DNA of 43,014 nucleotides from the NCBI GenBank assembly GCA_903830625.1, contig CAIKUK010000008.1, positions 1 through 43,014 on the forward strand, in the 5' to 3' direction. Position numbers and translations under genes: made by a program. Source of the stretch: Candidatus Yanofskyibacteriota bacterium (lineage in GTDB: Bacteria > Patescibacteriota > Minisyncoccia > 2-02-FULL-40-12 > GWA2-44-9). The notes beneath the pieces are model-generated. The model was not told the origin of the DNA. It did not search any database and worked only from the letters and a program-made list of their open reading frames with translations. Below, piece after piece: positions 1-9,115 of this stretch (the first letter of the stretch is position 1; each line of letters starts with the position of its first letter).

Positions 1-2
1 CC

Positions 3-209
3 AAAGAAAATACCGAAGAATTTAAATCCGTGATGACGAATCTTGTGGAAATGATTTATCAAGCTACAAAAGTACTGACGCCGTTCATGCCGGAAACCGC
101 AGATAAGATCTCTAAAGTTTTTGATTTTAAAAAAGAAGAAGCCGGCCTCGAAGGCCGGCGACTGAAGGTTTCCAAGGGCGAGGTGTTATTCCCACGTCGG
201 GAACAATGA
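3..209 (+). CDS. metG: Methionyl-tRNA synthetase, C-terminal end (5' truncated by window)
   Basis: Open frame from nt 3 to TGA 207-209 translating KENTEEFKSVMTNLVEMIYQATKVLTPFMPETADKISKVFDF..., typical of the class Ia MetRS C-terminal helical domain. Confidence 0.7.
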   Translation, partial: KENTEEFKSVMTNLVEMIYQATKVLTPFMPETADKISKVFDFKKEEAGLEGRRLKVSKGEVLFPRREQ

Positions 210-401
210 CCTAACGGAGAGGGGCAACGTTTTGATGAATCGCTTGGCCTTGTCCCCAGCTTTCTTGATGCCCAGGATGGGAATGAGAATGAGAAAGATC
301 AGGAGCGTTGTCAACATGAGCTCAAGGTCTCCATGAAAAACTTCTGGTTTTGAAAGGACTTTGTACTTCGGAGCAACCCACGCTTGATCCCGATCTGTCA
401 T
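186..401 (-). CDS. Small single-TM membrane protein, unknown function
   Basis: ORF from internal ATG (complement 399-401) preceded by GGAGG; upstream TTGACA/TTTAAT with 18-nt spacer on minus strand; hydrophobic stretch LMLTTLLIFLILIPILGI. Confidence 0.55.
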   Translation of the reverse strand: MTDRDQAWVAPKYKVLSKPEVFHGDLELMLTTLLIFLILIPILGIKKAGDKAKRFIKTLPLSVRSLFPTWE

Positions 402-441
402 TGGGCCTCCATGCATATATTAAAGCACGAGTCCATCTTTT

Positions 442-1290
442 ATGTCAAAAATTTTTGATTCTCACTGCCATCCTCAATTTCCGCAATATGATGCGGATAG
501 AGAAGAAATGATAAAACGAAACCTGGAGCAGGGCGTTTTTATGATCGCCGTCGGCGCTAATTTGGAAACGTCAAAACAGGCCATTGAACTGGCGAATAAA
601 TATGACGGCCCTCCTTCGCCCGATGGCTTCGGGCGGGCAGGCATCTGGGCGACGGTTGGTTTGCACCCCGATGACATAAAAGATGATTTTAAAATAGAAG
701 ATTATCGGTCTTTATCTTCCGGAAAGAAAGTGGTAGCGATAGGGGAGGTTGGCCTTGATTATTACCGGACCCCAGAAGAAGAAAAAAGAACCAGACAAAA
801 AGAAATTTTTTCTCAATTTATAGATCTAGCATTGGAAACAGATAAGCCATTAGTCTTGCATTGTCGGAACGAAAAGAATGGCAAATCGGCTCACGAGGAT
901 GCAATAAAAATATTGTCGGGCAAAGGGTATCCTTCCCCGAGTCTGCAGTTTCCCGGCGTAGCCCATTCTTTTACAGGTACACCGGAAGAAGCTGATAGTT
1001 ATTTAAAACTTGGTTTCATACTGGCTTTTAACGGCATCATTACTTTTACCGAAGAATATGACGAGCTGGTAAAGTTTTTGCCGATGAATAAAATTTTAAT
1101 AGAAACTGATGCGCCATATCTGGCGCCGGAGCCGTATCGTGGACAAAGAAATGAGCCGGGCCATGTAATTGAAGTGGCCAAGAAGATAGCCCAGTTAAAA
1201 AATATGGATTATGAAATGGTGGCCAAAGAAACATTCGGTAATACTCAAAAACTTTTCAAAATCCATCTTCCACCGGAATACAAACTCTAA
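442..1290 (+). CDS. tatD: TatD family metal-dependent hydrolase / DNase
   Basis: MSKIFDSHCHPQFPQYD..., ATVGLHPDD, IGEVGLDYYR, LVLHCRN, ILIETDAPYLAP motifs. Confidence 0.93.
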   Translation: MSKIFDSHCHPQFPQYDADREEMIKRNLEQGVFMIAVGANLETSKQAIELANKYDGPPSPDGFGRAGIWATVGLHPDDIKDDFKIEDYRSLSSGKKVVAIGEVGLDYYRTPEEEKRTRQKEIFSQFIDLALETDKPLVLHCRNEKNGKSAHEDAIKILSGKGYPSPSLQFPGVAHSFTGTPEEADSYLKLGFILAFNGIITFTEEYDELVKFLPMNKILIETDAPYLAPEPYRGQRNEPGHVIEVAKKIAQLKNMDYEMVAKETFGNTQKLFKIHLPPEYKL

Positions 1291-1348
1291 TTTCTAAACT
1301 AAAAAAGGGCCTATTAAAAACCGGTCAAAATGGCCGGTTTTTAGCTAT

Positions 1349-1745
1349 TGACTTTTTGGTACCATTCATGCTATACTTAAGGGGTGATGGAGATACGGGA
1401 TGGGTCGGGCCACAGCGCCAAGGCACTCTGCCTCCGGCGCGCCGGTCCAGCGATACCCGGCCGATTATCTCCTCGGTTGCCCAGTCCCGCCGGCGTGTTA
1501 AGCGTGCGGTGGCCCGAGAAGCCGTGTGCATGGCGTCGACGGGGCTGAGCTCGGTTCTTTACAAGTCGGTGTCGGGTTTGTTGATTTCCGGCGGCCAACG
1601 AAGCTGTCCGGCGTATGGGGGAATCGCCATGCGGGTTACCTTCATTCGAGAATTTCCATACACAGCTGGCCCTGCGGTTGAGCCTCGACCGAGCACAGGG
1701 GATTAGTGGGCAGGTCCGGGTAGTGCACCCCGGGCCTTTATTTTT
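1349..1745 (+). ncRNA. Candidate GC-rich transcription unit without a convincing ORF (possible ncRNA or small-ORF transcript)
   Basis: TTGACT-18 nt-TATACT promoter-like sequence just upstream, visibly GC-rich body, and terminal hairpin GGTCCGGG...CCCGGGCC followed by a T-rich tract. Confidence 0.3.
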
Positions 1746-1786
1746 TTGATAAAAAACTCTATTTCGGCTATGATAACTATACTTAT

Positions 1787-4267
1787 ATGCCCAAATACAA
1801 CCCAGCGAAGATAGAGAAGAAATGGCAGAAATATTGGGAAGACGAGAAGCTTTATCAAGTTTCTGATTCGGGCCATGACAAAAAGAATTTTATGTTACTG
1901 GTGGAGTTTCCGTACCCATCAGGGGATTTACATATCGGCCACTGGTACGCTTTCTCCGTTCCGGATATTTATGGACGGTATCTACGGATGAGCGGATTCA
2001 ATGTCATGTATCCTATTGGTTTTGATGCTTTTGGTTTGCCGGCCGAGAACGCGGCCATCAAAAATAATATTCATCCCCGAGATTGGACGGAAAAGAATAT
2101 TAAAAATATGTCCAAACAGCTCCGTTCCATGGGTGCGGCTTTTGATTGGACACGGGAAGTGTCCACTATTGACCCCGAATATTACAAATGGACACAATGG
2201 ATATTTCTTCAATTATACAAAGCCGGTCTGGCTTATCGGGCGGAAACTTTGGTCAATTGGTGTCCGAAAGATATGACCGTCTTGGCCAATGAGCAGGTGA
2301 TAGACGGGAAATGCGACCGTTGCGGCACCGCCGTTGAACAACGCAATCTGGCACAATGGATGTTTAAAATCACTTCTTTTGCCGATCGTTTAATTGAAGA
2401 CATGAAAGATTTAGATTGGCCGGATTCAACCAAACTGGCCCAGAAAAACTGGATCGGGAAAAGCGAGGGCATCAATATCAATTATGACGTTGACGGTACT
2501 GATAAACAGATAACTGTTTATACCACCAGGCCGGACACTAATTTCGGGGCGACTTTTATCGTGGTCGCGCCGGACAGCCAATTTGTAAAAGAAAACAAAG
2601 ATTTATTCTCTAATCCGGAAGAGATAGAAAAATATTTATCTGAATCAAGGAAGAAAAGCGATTTGGAAAGAATCGCCGAGGGGCGAAAGAAAACCGGGGT
2701 CTCTACTGGTCTTTATGCGGTCAATAATTTGACCGAGAAAAAGATGCCGATTTATGTCAGTGATTTCGTTTTGGCTTCTGTGGGAACGGGAGCCGTCGTC
2801 GGCGTTCCCGGCCATGATATCCGCGACTTTGAATTTGCTCAAGAAAAAGGTTTGGAAGTTATTAGGGTCGTTGTGGGTAAAGATGGCGATGATTCTCCGA
2901 TTACTAAAATAGAACAAGTTCAGGAAGAAGACGGTACGGTAGTCAATAGCCAATTCATAAACGGATTAAACATTCACGAAGCGACAGAAAAAATTAAAGA
3001 TTATATAGAGGAAAAAGCGTGGGGCAAAAGAGCGGTCAATTATCGTTTGCATGATTGGGTTTTGTCACGTCAGCGTTATTGGGGCGTACCCATTCCGATG
3101 GTTCATTGCGCTGATTGCGGATACCAACCAGTGTTGGAAAAAGAATTGCCGATTGAATTGCCGCCTTTAAAGGATTTCATGCCGACGGATGACGGCCGTT
3201 CGCCGTTGGCCAAAGCGGGGAAGTGGCTGAAAGCGGAATGTCCAAATTGCGGCAAACCGGCCGAAAGAGAAACCGACACCATGGATACGTTCGTGGATTC
3301 TTCTTGGTATTATATGCGCTACACCGATCCGGATAATAAGGAAGAGTTTGCTTCCAAAGAGAACATGGCCAAGTGGCTGCCGGTGCCGTTGTATTTTGGC
3401 GGGGCGGAACACAACACCATGCATCTTTTGTATTCGCGCTTTATCACTAAAGCTTTGAACAGCCAGAACTTGGTTGAATTTTCCGAGCCGTTCTTGGGCC
3501 GGCGCAACCACGGCGTAATCCTTGGCCCGAACAATCAAAAAATGTCCAAGTCTAAGGGCAATGTCGTTGATCCGGACGAGCAGGTGGAAAAATTCGGGGC
3601 TGATACCGTGCGCATGTATTTTGCTTTTATGGGGCCGTATGATCAGAATTATTCTTGGAATTTTGAAGGCGTGGTGGGTGTCCGCCGATTTTTGGACCGG
3701 GTTTGGAATTTTACAAATAAACTTATAACTGATAACAAAAAACTTATAACAGAACCAGTAGAGACAAGGGTTGCGATTCACAAAGCGATTAAAAATATTG
3801 GAGAAGCAGTGAAATCGCACAAATTCAATGTTGGCGTATCGGAATTAATGAAATGTTTGAATGCCATTGAAAATTCAGAGTTATCGGTTTTGAGTTATCA
3901 GTCATTCGTTAAATTGCTTGCGCCATTCGCGCCGCACATCGCCGAAGAGTTGTGGTTCCGATTGCAAATGCAATCGAGAATCCTCGATTCGCAGAGCGAA
4001 TCGGGACAGGTTCCAGAAAATTATACCTCGATTCATGCCGAAAAGTGGCCCGAATTTGACGAAGCGTTATTACTGGAAGAATCAGCGACCCTGGTCATTC
4101 AGGTAAACGGCAAATTCCGTGATTCGATTAAAGTGAAACGGGGCCTTTCGGAAGAAGAAATTAAGAAAATAGTGCTGGCCAACGAGAAGGTTCAAAAAGC
4201 GATTGATAACAAAGAGATCAAGAAGTTCGTATACATTCAGGACAAGTTGACGAATATTGTGGTGTGA
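1787..4267 (+). CDS. leuS: Leucyl-tRNA synthetase
   Basis: PYPSGDLHIGHWYAFSVPDIYGRY and KMSKSKGNVVDPDE signatures; 826 aa. Confidence 0.97.
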   Translation: MPKYNPAKIEKKWQKYWEDEKLYQVSDSGHDKKNFMLLVEFPYPSGDLHIGHWYAFSVPDIYGRYLRMSGFNVMYPIGFDAFGLPAENAAIKNNIHPRDWTEKNIKNMSKQLRSMGAAFDWTREVSTIDPEYYKWTQWIFLQLYKAGLAYRAETLVNWCPKDMTVLANEQVIDGKCDRCGTAVEQRNLAQWMFKITSFADRLIEDMKDLDWPDSTKLAQKNWIGKSEGININYDVDGTDKQITVYTTRPDTNFGATFIVVAPDSQFVKENKDLFSNPEEIEKYLSESRKKSDLERIAEGRKKTGVSTGLYAVNNLTEKKMPIYVSDFVLASVGTGAVVGVPGHDIRDFEFAQEKGLEVIRVVVGKDGDDSPITKIEQVQEEDGTVVNSQFINGLNIHEATEKIKDYIEEKAWGKRAVNYRLHDWVLSRQRYWGVPIPMVHCADCGYQPVLEKELPIELPPLKDFMPTDDGRSPLAKAGKWLKAECPNCGKPAERETDTMDTFVDSSWYYMRYTDPDNKEEFASKENMAKWLPVPLYFGGAEHNTMHLLYSRFITKALNSQNLVEFSEPFLGRRNHGVILGPNNQKMSKSKGNVVDPDEQVEKFGADTVRMYFAFMGPYDQNYSWNFEGVVGVRRFLDRVWNFTNKLITDNKKLITEPVETRVAIHKAIKNIGEAVKSHKFNVGVSELMKCLNAIENSELSVLSYQSFVKLLAPFAPHIAEELWFRLQMQSRILDSQSESGQVPENYTSIHAEKWPEFDEALLLEESATLVIQVNGKFRDSIKVKRGLSEEEIKKIVLANEKVQKAIDNKEIKKFVYIQDKLTNIVV

Positions 4268-4363
4268 GATATGTTGGAATAACGGAAATGATTAACTGGC
4301 TGATAAGCGATTGACAGATTCAGCACTGCTCGAACTTCATAGCAAATATCGGCTATTTGACAG

Positions 4364-4708
4364 ATGACCAGCGAACCGGACAGAGATTTTGTAGAGTTTA
4401 TTATCAAGGGGATTGTTAATAATCCCGATAAAGTGGAAGTCGTACGGACAGTGGACGAGTTAGGTGTCCTGTTGACCGTGAAAGTGGCGCCGGAAGATAT
4501 GGGTCTACTGATTGGCCGAAGCGGTTCAACCGCCAAAGCGGTCCGAACACTAGCTCGTATTATTGGTATGCGCAATAACGCCCGCGTTAATTTAAAGATA
4601 GAAGAACCCGAAGGCGGGCGGATGGTTAAAGAAGTGGAACCGATGGCCGGTTTGGGCGATGGCAAAGAAAAGACCGTTGATGAAGCGATGGATAATTTGG
4701 GAATATAA
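4364..4708 (+). CDS. khpA: KH-domain RNA-binding protein (KhpA/YlqC-like)
   Basis: DFVEFIIKGIVNNPDKVEVVRTVDELGVLLTVKVAPEDMGLLIGRSGSTAKAVRTL, with GLLIGRSG KH motif. Confidence 0.85.
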   Translation: MTSEPDRDFVEFIIKGIVNNPDKVEVVRTVDELGVLLTVKVAPEDMGLLIGRSGSTAKAVRTLARIIGMRNNARVNLKIEEPEGGRMVKEVEPMAGLGDGKEKTVDEAMDNLGI

Positions 4709-4779
4709 ACTCTATTTAATTAAACGCCGCGCCTTGCGTGGCGTTTAATTTTGGGGTATAGTAATGAAGGAGGCCGAAC

Positions 4780-4884
4780 ATGTCTCTTTGTTCCTTTGCT
4801 GATTTGGTACTGTGGGCAGCTGTGATCTGGCTCTTTTATCAAATCCTAGTTCTGCACTGGCAGTATCCGGGCTGGCCGAAATAA
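4780..4884 (+). CDS. 34-aa membrane microprotein, unknown function
   Basis: ATG 8 nt after AAGGAGG; MSLCSFADLVLWAAVIWLFYQILVLHWQYPGWPK; followed immediately by the hairpin cgctccgat...atcggagcg. Not in supplied ORF track because of its length. Confidence 0.55.
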   Translation: MSLCSFADLVLWAAVIWLFYQILVLHWQYPGWPK

Positions 4885-4885
4885 A

Positions 4886-4912
4886 CGCTCCGATTCACAG
4901 TGATCGGAGCGT
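4886..4912 (+). terminator. Hairpin, candidate terminator/attenuator after small ORF
   Basis: cgctccgat tcacagtg atcggagcg inverted repeat. Confidence 0.45.
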
Positions 4913-4918
4913 CGCTAT

Positions 4919-5605
4919 ATGAAATTTGATATCATCACAATTTTTCCTAACTTTTTTGAAAGCTTTAAGAGTGAAGCTCTGATTGCGCGCGCTCAAGCCA
5001 AGAAACTAATTTCCATTAAGACTCACAATTTGCGCAGTTATGCTGATGATGAACGGGGGACGATTGATGGCCGGCCTTATGGCGGTGGTGCGGGCATGGT
5101 TTTTCTTTTTGAACCGATACGCCAAGCAATATCAAAAATAACCCGCCTTCGCCAAGGCTTCGGCGGGCGAAGAAAAACAAAAATAATCGTTTTCAATCCC
5201 AAGGGTAAAAAATTCAATCAAGCCATGGCTCGTAAATGGGCGAAGCTTGACCAGCTTGTCATGATTTGTGGACGCTACGAAGGCATTGATGAGCGGGTGA
5301 TGACCGAGTTGGCTGATGAAGAAATTTCTATCGGCGATTATGTTTTATTCGGCGGGGAAGTGCCGGCCATGGTGGTCATGGAAGCGGTGACGCGTTTAAT
5401 TCCCGGAGCGGTGGCTAAAGAGGAATCAACCAGAAACGAGAGTTTCTCTGAAGGATTAAATCTGGAGCATCCCCAGTACACCCGGCCGGAGCTGATAACC
5501 CTCAAAAACAAGAAGCTCCGGGTACCTAAAGTTTTACTCTCCGGCGACCATAAAAAGATAGCTGAATGGCGCAAGAAAAACAGCTGGATAAAGCAGGTAA
5601 AATAA
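4919..5605 (+). CDS. trmD: tRNA (guanine-N1-)-methyltransferase
   Basis: MKFDIITIFPNFFESF, DDERGTIDGRPYGGGAGMVF, CGRYEGIDERV, SIGDYVLFGGE motifs. Confidence 0.95.
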   Translation: MKFDIITIFPNFFESFKSEALIARAQAKKLISIKTHNLRSYADDERGTIDGRPYGGGAGMVFLFEPIRQAISKITRLRQGFGGRRKTKIIVFNPKGKKFNQAMARKWAKLDQLVMICGRYEGIDERVMTELADEEISIGDYVLFGGEVPAMVVMEAVTRLIPGAVAKEESTRNESFSEGLNLEHPQYTRPELITLKNKKLRVPKVLLSGDHKKIAEWRKKNSWIKQVK

Positions 5606-5612
5606 AGGCTTG

Positions 5613-5682
5613 ACCCCTCACCTTTCGGAGACAATAAATAATCAGAGGCAACGAAGTTGCAAGTTTCCGAAAGGTGAGGGGT
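5613..5682. repeat. Long inverted repeat between trmD and 16S
   Basis: CCCCTCACCTTTCGGA (5614-5629) and TCCGAAAGGTGAGGGG (5666-5681), perfect 16-bp arms. Confidence 0.85.
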
Positions 5683-5709
5683 TGACTCTTGGTTGTTGCC
5701 GAGTATAAT
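5682..5709 (+). promoter_or_regulatory. Candidate 16S rRNA promoter
   Basis: TTGACT (5682-5687), 16-nt spacer, TATAAT (5704-5709). Confidence 0.65.
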
Positions 5710-5925
5710 GGGAGTACCATTCGATCCGATAGGGATTGCGACCTTAGAGACCACAATCACTGCGGCAGACAATTAGACACATAGTTAAACCACGATTGTC
5801 CTTAGAGTCTGAGGAAAATCGTGGTTCTGCTTTGCTCGCCGAAGCCTTTGAGGCGAAGGAGAGCTATTGTCTTGAGCCAACGGGTCGCCTTCGCTAAAGC
5901 TACAGCGACCAATGCAAGAACATTG

Positions 5926-5947
5926 TCAATTTCATATAGTTAACCAG
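5926..5947 (+). promoter_or_regulatory. 5' arm of 16S processing stem
   Basis: tcaatttcatatagttaaccag is the exact reverse complement of 10380-10401. Confidence 0.8.
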
Positions 5948-6358
5948 TCCCGATTTTATCCAACCGAAAGGTTGATCTAAAATCGAGGATCCCGACAATT
6001 CCTGCAAAGGTTGTCGGGACAAAAACTTTCTGTCCGCCTCCGGCGGATGGAATTTCTTAAGAGAGTTTGATTCTGGCTCAGGATGAACGCTGGCGGCACC
6101 GATAAGTCATGCAAGTCGAACGGTATAGTCGCAAGATTATATAGTGGCGAACGAGTTAGTAACACATTGGTACATACCCCGAAGTCAGGCATAATTCGCC
6201 GAAAGGCGAACTAATTCCTGATGGTGAAGCAATTCTAAAGGAGCAATCCGCTTCGGGAGTGGCCTATGTCCTATCAGCTTGTTGGCGGGGTAACGGCCCA
6301 CCAAGGCTATGACGGGTAGGGGGTGTGAGAGCATGACCCTCAACGACGAAACTGAGAT

Positions 6359-7082
6359 AAATTTGTCTCCTAGATAAAGTAATTTTCTAGTTAAACCTAG
6401 CTTATAACGGCGAACTCTTCATGTGGATAAAAACCAGTGTGTATAGTGATATACTATACATATATGAAGACAACACCGTGGGAAGTTGTTAGTTCTAAAT
6501 TATCTGATTCTTATTTGGCTGGATTTTTGGATGGCGATGGTTCCATTGTGGCTACTGTTGCTAAACAAGATCCTAAAAGATACCCAAATAAACCACTTCG
6601 AATTATATTGAGGATTAATTTCACTCAACATAAACGATATGAAGGTATACTTGTGGCAATAAAGGAATATTTTGGGGATGTTGGATCGATACGGTATTCA
6701 GTAACACATAATCTCTCCGAACTAGTAATAGTAAAAAGGGAAGATGTTGAAGCAATACTCTATCGACTCTTGCCCCATCTCATTTTAAAGCAAAGGCAAG
6801 CAAACATTGCTCTTGAAATGATAGGTATCTTTAAGAATTGCAAACGAGTTAAAAAGAACGCGATTGCTCCGCAAGATTTTGCGAAGCTAATGCGAATGAC
6901 CATTCAGATAAGAAAGTTAAATTCAAGAACAGGTGGTAAAAAGAATTTAACACTATCAACCCCGTAACGACTTGATCTCGCTAGAGATCAGATAGGTGCT
7001 CTTTAGCATCTATAATACGCTGGCCCCTTTCTATAAAGGGTGAAGACATAGTCTACACCATTAGTGATAATGGATTAATGTG
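6359..7082 (+). mobile_element. Group I intron 1 in 16S (about E. coli position 328) with LAGLIDADG ORF
   Basis: 16S continuity breaks after ctgagaT and resumes at acggttcgtacacctacggg; GAGAU|A pairs with internal TGTCTC (U.G at splice site, P1-like); P7/J8-7-like gaagacatagtct; last intron nt G. Confidence 0.85.
6437..6967 (+). CDS. LAGLIDADG homing endonuclease in 16S intron 1 (start may be ATG 6464)
   Basis: SDSYLAGFLDGDGSIVATV motif; nested in intron. Confidence 0.88.
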   Translation: MCIVIYYTYMKTTPWEVVSSKLSDSYLAGFLDGDGSIVATVAKQDPKRYPNKPLRIILRINFTQHKRYEGILVAIKEYFGDVGSIRYSVTHNLSELVIVKREDVEAILYRLLPHLILKQRQANIALEMIGIFKNCKRVKKNAIAPQDFAKLMRMTIQIRKLNSRTGGKKNLTLSTP

Positions 7083-7276
7083 ACGGTTCGTACACCTACG
7101 GGTGGCAGCAGACGAGAATATTCGACAATGGGCGAAAGCCTGATCGAGGGATGCCGCGTGCAGGAAGAAGGGCTTCGGCCTGTAAACTGCTTTTGTATGG
7201 GAAGAACTTTGACGGTACCATAAGAATAAGGGGTTGCTAACCTCGTGCCAGCAGCAGCGGTAATACGAGGACCCCA

Positions 7277-7307
<31 letters not shown>

Positions 7308-7523
7308 TGAGCAGCCGGTTTTGCTAGTCCTATGTTAAATCTCACTGCTCAACGGTGAGACAGCGTGGGAAACGGCAAAACTAGAGCGGGTAAGAGGCAG
7401 ACGGAACGTGCAGTGTAGGGGTGAAATCCATTGATATTGCACGGAACACCAAAAGCGAAAGCAGTCTGCTAGTGCTCTGCTGACGGTCAATCACTAAAGC
7501 GTGGGGATCAAAAAGGATTAGAT

Positions 7524-8524
7524 AAATCCGTGTGTGCATTGGCCTAGAAACCAAGGAGCATACAAAAGGGTGTCCCTCTCAACAGCAATGTTGAGATGCG
7601 CATTCAGCTGTATCGGGGAAGCCCTATTCTTGATATAATTAAGAAGGGTAATCCCGAGGGAAGTCGTTTCGAACGACCCCGTAGAGACTATGTAATATAG
7701 ACGTAAAAATGATTGAAAGGTCATTTTTGTCGAGAAAAAGTAAAGAAATAATTTTAGGTTCCTTACTCGGCGATGGATCGTTAAAAATCCATCCTCGATA
7801 TCGTAATGCACGATTTTCTTTTCGGCATTCCATAAACCAGAAAGATTATTTTTTCTGGAAAGCGAGCGAACTAAAAGAAATTTCTGGAGATTCGTGCTAT
7901 TGGGAACAAAAGCCTGATGGTTTTGGCGGCAAAAAGTTAAGATATCAAAGTCTTGCTTTACCCTCATTAACCAAGATTCATACATTGACGCATGACAAGG
8001 GACAGATGAATATTAACCAGAAATGGTTAAATAAACTTACCCCCTTATCACTCGCGACGTGGTGGCTCGATGATGGCTCCTTGATAGTTAATGGCCGGCG
8101 CGGTGTATTGTGCACTGATCCGTTTCCATACGAAGCTCAAAAGAAACTTGCAACCTACCTAGAAAAAAGATGGAAGATAAAAGTCAAAGTCGCTAAAACA
8201 AGCCGCATGTGGGGCAATAAGCGGATAGAGTATTATCGCCTCTGGTTTAGATCAGGCGAGGAGCTTAAAAAACTTCTTCGTTTGATTCTACCCTACATCA
8301 AAGTAGAATCCATGTTGCCTAAAGTTTTACTTTTATATCGAAACCCTGTATTGCAACAACGCTGGATCTCTGAAGTCAGTTCCTTAACTGGATTTTCGGA
8401 AGACATAATTAAAAAATATGTAGCCGAAAAGAAGGCCAGATGGAAAGCATTTAGAGAATGATATAGTCCGATCCTCCAAGTAATTGGAGAAATACTGTAA
8501 ACAGTATAATTAAATCTACAATAG
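7524..8524 (+). mobile_element. Group I intron 2 in 16S (about E. coli position 793) with LAGLIDADG ORF
   Basis: Interrupts the conserved ggattagat|acccNNgtagtcc; group I core elements tcggggaagccc...gggtaatcccga (P4-P6-like), gtagagactatg (P7 5') and gatatagtcc (P7 3'); last nt G. Confidence 0.9.
7709..8461 (+). CDS. LAGLIDADG homing endonuclease in 16S intron 2
   Basis: SKEIILGSLLGDGSLKIHPRYRNARFSFRHSINQKDYFFWK and LATWWLDDGSLIVNGRRG motifs. Confidence 0.92.
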   Translation: MIERSFLSRKSKEIILGSLLGDGSLKIHPRYRNARFSFRHSINQKDYFFWKASELKEISGDSCYWEQKPDGFGGKKLRYQSLALPSLTKIHTLTHDKGQMNINQKWLNKLTPLSLATWWLDDGSLIVNGRRGVLCTDPFPYEAQKKLATYLEKRWKIKVKVAKTSRMWGNKRIEYYRLWFRSGEELKKLLRLILPYIKVESMLPKVLLLYRNPVLQQRWISEVSSLTGFSEDIIKKYVAEKKARWKAFRE

Positions 8525-9115
8525 ACCCTTGTAGTCCACGCCCTAAACGATACACACTAGCTATTGGGAGCATCGACCCTTCCAGTGGCGAAGCCAACGC
8601 GTTAAGTGTGTCGCCTGGGAAGTACGATCGCAAGATTAAAACTCAAAGAAATAGGCGGGAATTTGCACAAGCGGTGGATCATGCGGTTCAATTCGACTCT
8701 AAGCGAGGAACCTCACCAAGGCTTGAAATCTAGCTGCACGCTCCAGAAACGGAGAAGCCTTCGAGGGTGCTAGACAGGTGCTGCACGGCTGTCGTCAGCT
8801 CGTCATGTGAATGGTTTCCTTAAGTGGATTAACGAGCGCAACCCCTATTGTCTGTTATATGTGTCAGACGAAACTGCTTTCGTAAGAAAGAGGAAGGTGG
8901 GGATGACGTCAAGTCAGCGTGGCCCTCTGATGTCTTGGGCTACACGCATGATACAATGGTTGTTACAATGGGTTGCCAAGCCGCGAGGCGGAGCTAATCC
9001 CATCAAAGGCAACCTCAGTTCGGATAGGAGGCTGCAACTTGCCTCCTTGAAGCTGGAATCGCTAGTAATCGCAGATCAGAACGCTGCGGTGAATACGTTC
9101 TCAAATTTTGCACTC

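Noticed and set aside
1356-1706. 116-aa ORF between tatD and leuS
   Set aside because: Start overlaps the putative -10 region; Arg/Ser-rich low-complexity translation expected from GC-rich non-coding DNA
3167-3820. 217-aa minus-strand ORF
   Set aside because: Lies entirely inside leuS with strong plus-strand protein motifs; shadow ORF
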